Positions 8,396-17,224 of a stretch of 64,000 bases of DNA are shown one piece after another. This stretch comes from Mesorhizobium sophorae (GTDB lineage: Bacteria > Pseudomonadota > Alphaproteobacteria > Rhizobiales > Rhizobiaceae), in the NCBI RefSeq assembly GCF_002270415.1, contig NZ_NNRI01000001.1:310001-374000 (forward strand). The letters run 5' to 3'. The position numbers were made by a program, and so were the translations under genes. The first letter of the stretch is position 1. Each line of letters begins with the position of its first letter. The notes under the pieces are model-generated. The model saw only the letters and a program-made list of their open reading frames with translations. It made no database searches and was not told the origin of the DNA.

Positions 8396-9187
8396 TTGCC
8401 AGCGTTGAAGACGCCCACGTCGGGGCGGGCAAACCTGATTGGTATCGGCGCGCCGCGCACTGCCACCAGCAGCCTTGCAAGGATGCTCGGCGCCACGCGA
8501 GACGTCTTTGTCCCCGAGGAGAAGGAGATCAACGGCTTCGGTATCGACGATGACGTAACCGAGGCCCGATACGATACGCACTTCGCTGAGGCGGCGGTCG
8601 ACCACCGCTATCTCGCCGACATTTCGCCCGTCTATCTCTCAAGCGCGCAGGTGGCGGAGCGCATAAGATCTTACAATCCGCAAGCAAAGATCATAGCGAC
8701 TCTGAGAGAGCCGGTCAGCCGTGTGATCTCGCAGTACCGGCACATGAAGGGAAAGATCGACGCATCGCTGGGGCCGGAACTAAGCCTGGACATAAATTCG
8801 TATATCAGGAATGGCTTGATTGGGTTCGCCAGTCATAGAGCGCAGGATAATTCCTGGTATTCTGCGTCCATGAACATCGAACATTCTTTCTACGGCAGGC
8901 ATCTGCGCCGCTATTATCAATCCTTTCCGCGCAACCAAATACTGGTCTTGATCTATGAGGACCTGATCCGCCCGCACCCGGTCCGCGAGAAGGGGGCATG
9001 GGAGCAGCAATTGCAGCAGTTTCTCGGCGTCAGGGTGAGCCAGAAGTACTGGGACAATCGCGCGGAAGGCTTCGAAACGGAAATCGCCGGCGACGTCGCA
9101 GGCGATCTGAAAAAGCTGTTCGCGACCGAAGTTTCCATGGCCAGCGACCTGACCGGTCGCGATCTGGTTGGGCTATGGGGGTACTAG
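8396..9187 (+). CDS. Sulfotransferase family protein
   Basis: A 263-aa PAPS-dependent sulfotransferase. The donor loop is GIGAPRTATSSLARML near residue 15, and the 3'-phosphate motif is seen as IIATLREPVSRVISQYRHM at about residue 103; VLIYEDLI follows, as in heparan/O-sulfotransferase-like proteins. It starts at TTG, supported by a near-perfect GGGAGG 6 bases upstream and no better ATG. It is divergent from the GT-C operon and convergent with gmd (16-base gap). Together with the fusion at 1718 this gives two sulfotransferases in the locus, so the glycan is probably sulfated. Confidence 0.85.
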   Translation: MPALKTPTSGRANLIGIGAPRTATSSLARMLGATRDVFVPEEKEINGFGIDDDVTEARYDTHFAEAAVDHRYLADISPVYLSSAQVAERIRSYNPQAKIIATLREPVSRVISQYRHMKGKIDASLGPELSLDINSYIRNGLIGFASHRAQDNSWYSASMNIEHSFYGRHLRRYYQSFPRNQILVLIYEDLIRPHPVREKGAWEQQLQQFLGVRVSQKYWDNRAEGFETEIAGDVAGDLKKLFATEVSMASDLTGRDLVGLWGY

Positions 9188-9203
9188 AGCGTCCCCCGGT
9201 CTC

Positions 9204-10244
9204 CTAAAACCCGGAAACGTGGTTCGAGGAGACCCGATGCATATCGACCTCCACCATCTCGGCGACCAGATCCTCCAGTCCAACCGTGGGACTCCAGTCC
9301 AGAACTTCTTTCGCAAGAGAAGGGTCGCCGACAAGAAGGTCGACTTCCGAGGGTCTGTAGAAAGCCGGATCGACGGATACAACGACGTTCCCGGTGGCTC
9401 GGTCGATGGCCATCTCGTTGTGCCCCGTTCCTTGCCAGTCCAGGGAGATGCCGCAGGCGCTCGCGGCCATTTCGACAAAATCACGAACGGTGTGCGTTCT
9501 TCCGGTCGCCACCACGAAATCCATCACAGTCGTCGTTTGCAGCATCCTCCACATCGCGTCGACGTAGTCCCTGGCGTGGCCCCAATCTCTTTTCGCCTCC
9601 AGATTTCCGACCCGCAGCGGCCCTTCGCCCCTCAATGCGTATTTGGCCATGCCAAGCGTCACTTTCCGAGGGAGAAACTCCACGCCCCTTAAGGGCGACT
9701 CGTGATTGAAGAGGATGCCGCTGCAGCAATGCAGCCCGTATGCTTCCCGGTAGTTCACGACAGTCCAATGTGCGAACAGTTTGGCGATGCCGTAGGGACT
9801 GCGCGGATAGAAAGCGGTTTTTTCGGACTGCGGAACCTGTTGCACTTTTCCGAACATTTCGGACGTTGAAGCCTGATAGAATTTCGCCGTGGGGACAACG
9901 GTCCTGACGCCTTCAAGCAATCTCAATGCACCGATCCCGGTGACCTGGGTTGTGTAGATGGGCTGTGTAAAGGAATCGCCCACAAAGCTTTGAGCCGCGA
10001 GATTGTAAATTTCGTCGGGCTTGATCTTCTCCAGCACCGCACGCACGTTTGAATCTTCGGTCAGTTCCATCGATGCGAATTCGATATCGTCCAGAATCTG
10101 CAGATCTTGCAGGCGCCATGTGCCGATGCCGGACGTACGGCGCATGGAGCCGACCACACGGTATCCCTTGTCAAGCAGCAGCTTTGACAGGTAGGCGCCA
10201 TCCTGCCCGGTGATGCCCGTTATCAACGCAGTCTTATTTGCCAC
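9204..10244 (-). CDS. gmd: GDP-mannose 4,6-dehydratase
   Basis: A short-chain dehydratase of 346 aa that converts GDP-mannose to GDP-4-keto-6-deoxymannose, the precursor of fucose, rhamnose (D) or perosamine residues. The sequence shows the NAD(P)-binding GITGQDGAY, the motif NLAAQSFVGDSF, the catalytic STSEMFG (126-132) and Y151xxxK155 (SPYGIAKLFAHW), and FNHESPLRG. Length and all active-site residues match functional enzymes. No partner epimerase or reductase is in the window. It is divergent from the large glycosyltransferase across 86 bases. Confidence 0.95.
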   Translation of the reverse strand: MANKTALITGITGQDGAYLSKLLLDKGYRVVGSMRRTSGIGTWRLQDLQILDDIEFASMELTEDSNVRAVLEKIKPDEIYNLAAQSFVGDSFTQPIYTTQVTGIGALRLLEGVRTVVPTAKFYQASTSEMFGKVQQVPQSEKTAFYPRSPYGIAKLFAHWTVVNYREAYGLHCCSGILFNHESPLRGVEFLPRKVTLGMAKYALRGEGPLRVGNLEAKRDWGHARDYVDAMWRMLQTTTVMDFVVATGRTHTVRDFVEMAASACGISLDWQGTGHNEMAIDRATGNVVVSVDPAFYRPSEVDLLVGDPSLAKEVLDWSPTVGLEDLVAEMVEVDMHRVSSNHVSGF

Positions 10245-10330
10245 AGCCTGTCCCTTGCGATTGTGGATTGCCCTTGACGTGCGCTATGGCAACGTTTTGA
10301 CGCGAAGGCAAAGGAAGATTCGGGCTAAGC

Positions 10331-12907
10331 ATGAGGAATGCGTTTTTTACGATTTCGTCCTGGAATTATCTCCACTATTCCCGGGCGCTTGCGTCTTCGT
10401 TTGCTCGCCACCATCCAGACTTTTCATGCATACTTGCCATCGCTGACACACGCCGGCAAGACTTGGAAAAGGACGCCTTTCCCGAGTTCGACGCTCATGT
10501 TTTCTTCGACGATCTCGATCTGCCCGATCGTCGCGCCTTCAGTTTTCGTTACGACGTCATGGAGCTCAACACGGCGATCAAGCCGACTGTATTCCGGCGG
10601 CTTTTCGCCGAGGGTTTTGACCGCGTCATTTACCTGGATCCGGACATCCTTGCCTATCGCCGTTTCGACGAGATCTTGCAGGCGTTCGATGAGGGGGCGA
10701 CGTCCGTCCTGACGCCGCATGCGCTGGCTCCCAACCTCCATCCCGAAGGCCCAAACGACCTGACCTTCATGCAAGCCGGGATTTACAATCTGGGATTTCT
10801 GGCCCTGGCCAGGACGGACGAGACGTCAGCCTTGCTGGAATGGTGGGAGACGCGCCTGCGAAACGAGTGTGTCGCCAATCGCCTGAGCGACGGGATTTTC
10901 GTCGACCAGAAGTTCATGGACCTGTGGCCGGCCTATTGCTCGGGCACGCACATCTTGCGCGATCCAGCCTACAACGTGGCGTACTGGAACCTCGATACCC
11001 GCACGATCAAAAAGACGAGTGAACGATACGAGGTCAACGGCTCGCCACTCGCCTTCTTTCATTTCAGCGGGATCACTCCCGGCGATCAGAGTGTCCTGTC
11101 AAAGCACCAGCAGCGGTGGAAGCCAACGTCGACCAAGGAGTTGGAAAACCTGTTGGCCGATTATCATGACCAGTTGGAGGCCTATGGGGCAAGCAGGTTT
11201 TCGGCGGTGCCTTATGGCTTCGGGACGTTTTCCGACGGCACCGATATTCCGAGCCTGGCGCGAATTGTCTATCGCGAGAAGCTCGAACCTTTCGAGGGCG
11301 ATCCCTTCGCCTTGATGCCCGACAATCTCGACCGTCCAGCTGACATCAGGCCCAACCCCGGTGGCGTGGTCACGCAGCTTGCGCACGCACTGTGGACGAC
11401 GAGGCGCGATCTGCAATCTTACTTCCCCCTCCAGGAGGGGCGATCCCAGATAAACTATGCCGACTGGTATATGTCCGGCGGCGCATCGTCGGCCGGGATT
11501 CCTTCCAGGTTCACGAAAACGGTCGCCGAAAGAATGAGCCAACTTGGATCTGCGAAGACCGGCCCAAACGCAGTGGCGGACGTTTCCGCCAAACAGGCCT
11601 CGATGATCGCGGCGCGTGTCGCGCGTCGTGCTTATCGAACTCTCGTAAGAGCCCAACCTCACATTCGCTGGCTCTACAGAATGGTGCCGCCGGCCAGGCG
11701 AAAACAATTTCTCGATGCGATGTTCAGGCGTGCCTGGCCCACGAATTTCGATACGACAACCCAGGCTACGCTAGCGCCTGGTCTATCCCTCATCGGCTAC
11801 CCTTTTTCAGAGACGGGCGTCGGTGAAGCCATGCGTTCGCTTGCCCGGTCGATTGAGAGCGCGGGCATCAATTACGATGTCACGAATTTTGACGAGCAGG
11901 TTCTTTCGTCGCACAGGGACCGAGCCCTGACGCACCGCATCGCTGCGCGCCCATCCAAAATGGTGAACGTCTTCTGCGTAAACGCCGACATGCTGGGGTC
12001 AACCATTCAGGGCGTCGGCGTCGGCGTTCTGCACAACAGATACAATATCGTCCGGCCTTTCTGGGAACTGCCTCTGATCCACCCGCAATGGCTGACCAGC
12101 TTGCAGCATGTGGACGAGATTTGGGCTCCGACGGCCTTCGTCCGCGACGCCTTCATAGCCGGCACGGACCGTCCCGTCGTGCACGTTCCAGTGGCCATAT
12201 CCGTTCCGCCCAACATCGAGGCGAACCGGGAGCGCTTCCAGATTCCAAAAGATTCCACGGCATTCTTGTTTGCATTCGATTTTTCGTCCTACCCAGATCG
12301 AAAGAACCCGGATGCCGTTTTGCAGGCCCATCTTCGCGCGTTCGGACAGGACCGCGATCGGCGGGTTTCCTTGATCATCAAGACAATGGGCAATAGCCCG
12401 CACAAACGAGCAATTCTGAATTCAATTCGGGGCCTAGCGCAAACAGACAAGCGGGTTGTCTTGATTGACGAGGTTCTGACTAGAGCCGAAACCTATTGCC
12501 TGACGAAATCATGCGATGTCTTCATTTCGTTGCATCGCTCGGAGGGTTTTGGATTGGGAATTGCCGAAGCCATGGCCATGGGCAAAGCGGTCATCGCAAC
12601 GGACTTTTCCGGAAGCAAGGACTTCGTCAGCACGCAGACTGGTTTTCCAATTCCATACCGTTTGATCGGCGTGGAGCCCGATCAATACCCGTATTTCATC
12701 GAGGGGCAGAAATGGGCCGATCCAGACATAGACGAGGCCGCTCGGGTCATGGCGCAACTTGCGGACAATATTGAGGCCGTCACCGCGGTCGGCGAGCGCG
12801 CCCGGACCTACATGGCTCAAGTGCACAGCCCGGAGGCGGTCGGCAAGGTGATCGCAAATCGCCTTCAAGACGTCCAAGGATACAGGAATTCCATCCTGAA
12901 TACCTAG
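10331..12907 (+). CDS. Two-domain glycosyltransferase (GT-A-like plus GT4)
   Basis: An 858-aa cytosolic protein. Residues 1-290 are a nucleotide-diphospho-sugar transferase-like domain: N-terminal MRNAFFTISSWNYLHYSRAL and a DPD metal motif at 103-105 (YLDPDILAYRRFDE). Residues about 480-850 are a GT-B family 4 domain with GYPFSETGVGEAMRSL, the donor-site motif FISLHRSEGFGLGIAEAMA (E738 and E746 of the Ex7E pair) and AVIATDFSGSKDFV. Such fused enzymes add two residues to long polysaccharides. The SD is AAGGAAG, rather far (about 13 bases) from the ATG. Its neighbour gmd may supply a deoxyhexose donor. Confidence 0.8.
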   Translation: MRNAFFTISSWNYLHYSRALASSFARHHPDFSCILAIADTRRQDLEKDAFPEFDAHVFFDDLDLPDRRAFSFRYDVMELNTAIKPTVFRRLFAEGFDRVIYLDPDILAYRRFDEILQAFDEGATSVLTPHALAPNLHPEGPNDLTFMQAGIYNLGFLALARTDETSALLEWWETRLRNECVANRLSDGIFVDQKFMDLWPAYCSGTHILRDPAYNVAYWNLDTRTIKKTSERYEVNGSPLAFFHFSGITPGDQSVLSKHQQRWKPTSTKELENLLADYHDQLEAYGASRFSAVPYGFGTFSDGTDIPSLARIVYREKLEPFEGDPFALMPDNLDRPADIRPNPGGVVTQLAHALWTTRRDLQSYFPLQEGRSQINYADWYMSGGASSAGIPSRFTKTVAERMSQLGSAKTGPNAVADVSAKQASMIAARVARRAYRTLVRAQPHIRWLYRMVPPARRKQFLDAMFRRAWPTNFDTTTQATLAPGLSLIGYPFSETGVGEAMRSLARSIESAGINYDVTNFDEQVLSSHRDRALTHRIAARPSKMVNVFCVNADMLGSTIQGVGVGVLHNRYNIVRPFWELPLIHPQWLTSLQHVDEIWAPTAFVRDAFIAGTDRPVVHVPVAISVPPNIEANRERFQIPKDSTAFLFAFDFSSYPDRKNPDAVLQAHLRAFGQDRDRRVSLIIKTMGNSPHKRAILNSIRGLAQTDKRVVLIDEVLTRAETYCLTKSCDVFISLHRSEGFGLGIAEAMAMGKAVIATDFSGSKDFVSTQTGFPIPYRLIGVEPDQYPYFIEGQKWADPDIDEAARVMAQLADNIEAVTAVGERARTYMAQVHSPEAVGKVIANRLQDVQGYRNSILNT

Positions 12908-12934
12908 AGCAGGCGAGGGCGCCGTCCCGAGACG

Positions 12935-12950
12935 CGTGGGGTGACCCACG
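12935..12950 (+). terminator. Candidate terminator hairpin
   Basis: CGTGGG / CCCACG with a GTGA loop, 28 bases after the glycosyltransferase stop. The stem is GC-rich but no T tract follows directly. Confidence 0.35.
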
Positions 12951-13139
12951 GACGCGGCAACTCGATCCGGCGGGCAGGATTTTTATGGGTTTGAGATGGT
13001 GATCGGGCGTTTGCGGAACAGCAGCGAGCTGGCGTTAAGCTTTCGGTAACCCTCCTAAGTCGAAGACCAAAAAAGACATTGGCTTCTCGTACCCTCCATA
13101 GATGCTGGGGCTGGCATCGAGTCGAGGAGCAAGACCACA

Positions 13140-14531
13140 ATGACCACCGTCCTGAACGCCTACGGCGTTGCACTCCCCTACAGCGGATCCTCGACAAAAT
13201 GGTACTCGGCGACGAATTCCGGCCCGGCGCTTTATGGCAGCATCTACAACGACTCGCTCTATGGCGACGGCAACGTCAGTGTCACGATGTATGGCGGCAA
13301 GGGCGATGATATCTACTATCTGTATTCTACGAAGAACAAGGCGGTCGAGCTGGCCAATGAGGGTGTCGACACCATCTCGACCTGGATGAACTACAGGCTC
13401 CCGGCGCATTTCGAAAACCTGACGGTCACGGGCGACAAGCAATATGCTTTCGGAAACGAGCTGAACAACATCATCACCGGCGGCTCCGGCCAACAGACGC
13501 TCGACGGCTTGAAGGGCGACGATGTTCTCAAGGGCGGCTCCGGGGCGGACATTTTCGTCGTCGCCCCCGGCAACGGCAGTGACCTGATCCTGGACTTCAG
13601 CGCCGACGATACGGTGCGCGTCGGGAGCTACGGCTTCACCTCCTTCGACCAGGTGCACGCCAATATGGTCCAGTCGGGAGCGAATGTCCGACTTGATCTA
13701 TCCGGCAACGAGTTTCTTGTCTTCGCCAACAAGACGATCGACCAGTTCGCCGCAAGCCAGTTCGATCTGGCCTTGGACAGGTCGCATCTGCAACTCACCT
13801 TCGCGGACGAGTTCAACACACTGAACCTGCGGAATGGCTCGAGCGGCACCTGGAACACGAACTTCTGGTGGGGAGGCGCGAACGGCAGCTCGCTAACCGG
13901 CAACGGCGAGCTTCAATGGTATATCGATGCCAACTATGCCCCGACGAGTTCCGTCAAGCCGTTCAATATCCAGAACGGTGTTCTCACGATTACCGCCGCC
14001 AAGGCCCCAGACGCTATCAAACCCTACATAAACAACTACCAATACACGTCAGGTTTGCTCACGACGCACGACTCCTTCGCGCAGACCTACGGCTATTTCG
14101 AAATTCGGGCCGACATGCCCGAAAAACAGGGCGCATGGCCGGCCTTCTGGCTTCTGCCGGCAGACGGCTCCTGGCCACCGGAGCTGGACGCCATAGAGAT
14201 GACCGGTCAGGATCCAAACAAGCTCCTTTTGACAAGCCACACGAACGAGACGGGAACGCATACAACAGTATCCTCCACGCCCTATGTCGCGGACACCGGA
14301 GGGTTCCACAAATACGGGGTGCTGTGGACGGAAAACGAACTCGTCTGGTATTTCGACAACGTCGAAGTGGCCCATGCCGCAACGCCTGCCGACATGCACG
14401 AGCCGATGTATATGCTGGTCGATCTCGCGGTTGGCGGCATCGCGGGAACGCCCGCCGACGGGCTTGCGACACCTGCGGAGATGCAGATCGACTACATCCA
14501 TGCCTACTCGTTGCACGATTGGATTGTCTAG
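13140..14531 (+). CDS. RTX-domain GH16 endo-beta-glycanase, secreted
   Basis: A 463-aa extracellular glycanase, similar in plan to rhizobial ExsH. Residues about 30-150 carry RTX calcium-binding nonapeptides (YGGKGDDIYYL, LKGDDVLKGGSGADIF). Residues about 220-460 form a family 16 glycoside hydrolase, with catalytic ELDAIEM (nucleophile E348, D350, acid/base E353) and the typical GELQWYIDANYAP segment. There is no Sec signal peptide, consistent with type I (PrsDE-like) secretion; no such exporter is in the window. It probably trims or releases exopolysaccharide. The ATG has GAGGAG 10 bases upstream. It is convergent with a caspase gene. Confidence 0.9.
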   Translation: MTTVLNAYGVALPYSGSSTKWYSATNSGPALYGSIYNDSLYGDGNVSVTMYGGKGDDIYYLYSTKNKAVELANEGVDTISTWMNYRLPAHFENLTVTGDKQYAFGNELNNIITGGSGQQTLDGLKGDDVLKGGSGADIFVVAPGNGSDLILDFSADDTVRVGSYGFTSFDQVHANMVQSGANVRLDLSGNEFLVFANKTIDQFAASQFDLALDRSHLQLTFADEFNTLNLRNGSSGTWNTNFWWGGANGSSLTGNGELQWYIDANYAPTSSVKPFNIQNGVLTITAAKAPDAIKPYINNYQYTSGLLTTHDSFAQTYGYFEIRADMPEKQGAWPAFWLLPADGSWPPELDAIEMTGQDPNKLLLTSHTNETGTHTTVSSTPYVADTGGFHKYGVLWTENELVWYFDNVEVAHAATPADMHEPMYMLVDLAVGGIAGTPADGLATPAEMQIDYIHAYSLHDWIV

Positions 14532-14556
14532 GCGCACCTGATGGTGGATGGTGGGT

Positions 14557-14597
14557 CGGTCAGGAAATCAAGGGCGGCAACGATGCGCGCCTGACCG
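14557..14597. terminator. Candidate terminator inverted repeat
   Basis: 8-bp arms CGGTCAGG and CCTGACCG, separated by 25 bases, lie between the convergent GH16 and caspase genes. The long loop makes this weak. Confidence 0.3.
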
Positions 14598-14606
14598 CCA
14601 ATATCC

Positions 14607-16067
14607 CTAGAACACGCCACCAATGCCTATGCCCGCACCAATGTCCGGCGGGGGCGCTGCTGGGCGTTGCGGGGCGGCCTGCGAGCGTTTCGCAGTCTTG
14701 CGGCCGGAGCTGGTTTGGGAGAGGCCGGCATCCGACGCAACTTTAGCCGGCTTGGCCTTTACGATGACCGGCTGCTTGCAGATTCTGCCGGAGCGCAGGA
14801 AGAGATCGCCGAGCAAGCCGACGGTCGGCTCGGTCGTCGATGCGACCTGTTTGGTGTTTCTGTAGTAGTCGGTAAGGGCGCGAATGGAGCCGGTGCCCCA
14901 ATCGCCGTCAACCTGCATCCGGTAGCAGCCCAGGCGACGAAGTTCCGTCTGGATGCTGCGCGCAAGATCGCCAGCCTTGTCCTTTTCCGCTTCGCCCGGC
15001 GATGCGCCGACAATGAGGGTTTCGAGGCCGGAGACGACGTTTTGGCGAGCATCTTCAACGCTTTCAGTTGGCGACAGATTGGCGACCTGAGTGCCGACCG
15101 GCTCGGGTGCACCGGTTGACGGTGCCGGAATCTCGACCGATCGCAACGTCTGCCCGACGACGAGCACGGCAGTTTGCAGGTCGCTGGAGGCAAGCTCGAC
15201 CTGCAATCTCTTCTTGGCGATGGGGTCGGCCAGAATTCGCGAAAGGCTTGCGCTCAACTGTGCCGGATCGAGTGCCTGCTGCTCCGTGAAATAGAACTGC
15301 TCGCGCAGGTTCGATTGATCCCACGGCACCTGACGGCCAACCGTCAATGCCTCGGTTTCGTTGCGGACGCGGATCATCATGTCGGAGACGCTCAGTCCGG
15401 GGATCTCGAGATTCTTCAGCAACGCGACGGTGAACGGGCTGTTCTCGCCGCCGCCATCGGCCGTGACATTGCCGGGCTGCGTCGCAAAGGCAACGAACGT
15501 GTTCTCACCGACGTCAACTTGCGCCAGACCATTGCCGGCACCGGCGCCGGGACCGAGCGGATTGTTGCGGCACGCGTCCAGGAATATGAATGTCTGGCGG
15601 TCCCGGCGCGCGTACCTGGCGATGACGTCATTCAGCTTGATGGCGCTGGCCACCAGTTTTTCCAGGCTTTCGGGGTCGGGCGTATCGACCGGGAGCAGGT
15701 AGTTTTCACCATTCAACTGCACGCCATGGCCGGCATAGAAAATCAAGACTGCGCTGGCGGTCGGCAACTTTGCATCGGCGTCTCGAAGCAGTTTGGTGAA
15801 ACCCTCGGTCGAGAGATCGGTTCCCGTCAGGACTTCGAAATTCAGCCGTTTCAGGCTCTCCGAAAGTCGTGTGGCATCGTTTGCCGCATTGGGGAGATGC
15901 TCTAGCCGGGTGCTTTGATAGTTCGAATTGCCGATGACGATCGCCAGCCGGTTGCGCGGCTGCGGCGACGGGTTCTGCTCGACCGCGGCGCGAGCGCCAG
16001 CCGAGCCAAGAAGCACGAGAAGCAGAAGCAGCGGGATGCGAAGCAGGAGTTTGTGGCAATGGGTCAT
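14607..16067 (-). CDS. Secreted caspase-family (orthocaspase-like) protein
   Basis: The protein has 486 aa from the ATG at 16067. A Sec signal (LLLRIPLLLLLVLLGSAGARA) directs it to the periplasm. Residues 38-260 are a caspase p20-like domain with the intact dyad His114 (FYAGHGVQL) and Cys166 (FLDACRNNP). Residues about 380-445 resemble a peptidoglycan-binding module (IQTELRRLGCYRMQVDGDWG). A basic Ala/Pro-rich tail follows, ending in a Gly-Ile repeat (GAGIGIGGVF). A longer in-frame start at 16133 is TTG and is disfavoured. This is one of three such genes in 12 kb. The substrate is unknown; metacaspase-like enzymes usually cut after Arg/Lys. Confidence 0.85.
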   Translation of the reverse strand: MTHCHKLLLRIPLLLLLVLLGSAGARAAVEQNPSPQPRNRLAIVIGNSNYQSTRLEHLPNAANDATRLSESLKRLNFEVLTGTDLSTEGFTKLLRDADAKLPTASAVLIFYAGHGVQLNGENYLLPVDTPDPESLEKLVASAIKLNDVIARYARRDRQTFIFLDACRNNPLGPGAGAGNGLAQVDVGENTFVAFATQPGNVTADGGGENSPFTVALLKNLEIPGLSVSDMMIRVRNETEALTVGRQVPWDQSNLREQFYFTEQQALDPAQLSASLSRILADPIAKKRLQVELASSDLQTAVLVVGQTLRSVEIPAPSTGAPEPVGTQVANLSPTESVEDARQNVVSGLETLIVGASPGEAEKDKAGDLARSIQTELRRLGCYRMQVDGDWGTGSIRALTDYYRNTKQVASTTEPTVGLLGDLFLRSGRICKQPVIVKAKPAKVASDAGLSQTSSGRKTAKRSQAAPQRPAAPPPDIGAGIGIGGVF

Positions 16068-16257
16068 ATCAGTATGCCCGTTCCGGTCTGCGTCAATCCT
16101 GGTCTTGCAACCTTCGAAGCGCACCCCACGCAAATACAGTCATGCCAGAGCGTATGGACCCCGTGCCGCCAAAGGCCTGCAAAAATTTATACCAAGAATC
16201 ATGTCAAAGATAGGGAAAACGGGTTTGTATGCTCTCAGATGGACTGAGGAGGACGCG

Positions 16258-16983
16258 ATGCCGATCAAGATCAACCTTGCGCTGCCGGTTTATGGAGCAG
16301 CCTACAAAAGCGTGTTCGTTCGTAGCCTCTTCGCGGCCCTGACCCACAAGAGCCTGTCCAGCTACGCCTTCGCGCTGTCGGAAATCGAGTACACGGATAT
16401 CCCGTTTTCCCGGAACTATCTGCTGACGAATTTCTACCACAACAAGCCGGATTGCAGCCACATCCTGATGATCGACAGCGACATGGGCTTTGCGCCTGAA
16501 CTCATCGCGGCGATGCTGGCGTTGGACAAGCCGGTGGTCGGCACTTTGTATCCCCGGCGCCTGGTCGATCTTCGCAAACTCCACTCACTGTCGAAACTGC
16601 CCTTCGACAAGGCCTTTGCGCGGAGTCTGGAGTTCCTCGGAACCATCATCGAACCCCGGGAAGAGATGGGCGGCTTTGTCCGGGTATCGCTATGTGGCAC
16701 AGGCATCTTTTTGGTTTCCCGCGACTGCGTGACGACGATAATCGAGAAACTGCCCGAAACGGTGAACCGGTCGCGCTACAGAAACAACAAATACACCGCA
16801 CAGTTCGAGAGCTTTCTGACGCCGTTTTCAAAGATCGTGACGCCGGACGTGGATTTGCCCACCGATTTTTCTTTCTGTCACCGCTGGGCGCAGCAGTGTG
16901 GCGGCGAAATATGGGCAAGCTACAATCGCAAGGTTGCTCATGCGGGAGACCTGACCGTTTCCGCGGCCTATTCTGATCTCTAA
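16258..16983 (+). CDS. Glycosyltransferase-like (GT-A fold) protein
   Basis: 241 aa. It starts at an ATG preceded by an excellent GAGGAGG. The fold is suggested by the N-terminal INLALPVYG, the SRNYLLTNFY helix, and the DxD-like ILMIDSDMGFAPELIAAML (D73, D75), then KPVVGTLYPRR. Similar proteins are annotated as hypothetical or glycosyltransferase family 2-like. It has neither membrane segment nor signal peptide. The upstream ORF extension to 15928 is antisense to the caspase gene and is rejected. Confidence 0.7.
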   Translation: MPIKINLALPVYGAAYKSVFVRSLFAALTHKSLSSYAFALSEIEYTDIPFSRNYLLTNFYHNKPDCSHILMIDSDMGFAPELIAAMLALDKPVVGTLYPRRLVDLRKLHSLSKLPFDKAFARSLEFLGTIIEPREEMGGFVRVSLCGTGIFLVSRDCVTTIIEKLPETVNRSRYRNNKYTAQFESFLTPFSKIVTPDVDLPTDFSFCHRWAQQCGGEIWASYNRKVAHAGDLTVSAAYSDL

Positions 16984-17224
16984 GATGTGCCCTTTGAACT
17001 GTGAACATGGGTGTAAACAGCTCGCTTCGAGCTTTTCTATAGTGACCTTCTCGCCACAGATGGCCTTATAGTGGTCCGAGGGCGAACGTCTAACCATTGC
17101 CGCAGAGCAGCCCGCCACGTACACTCAAGGTCAAGCAAGTCGACGAGCCCCATCAGATGGGTCGGGGACCTATCTTAATTGCCTTAATTTGTGACGGTAT
17201 CGATTTCTCGTAAGGTGGAGTCGA

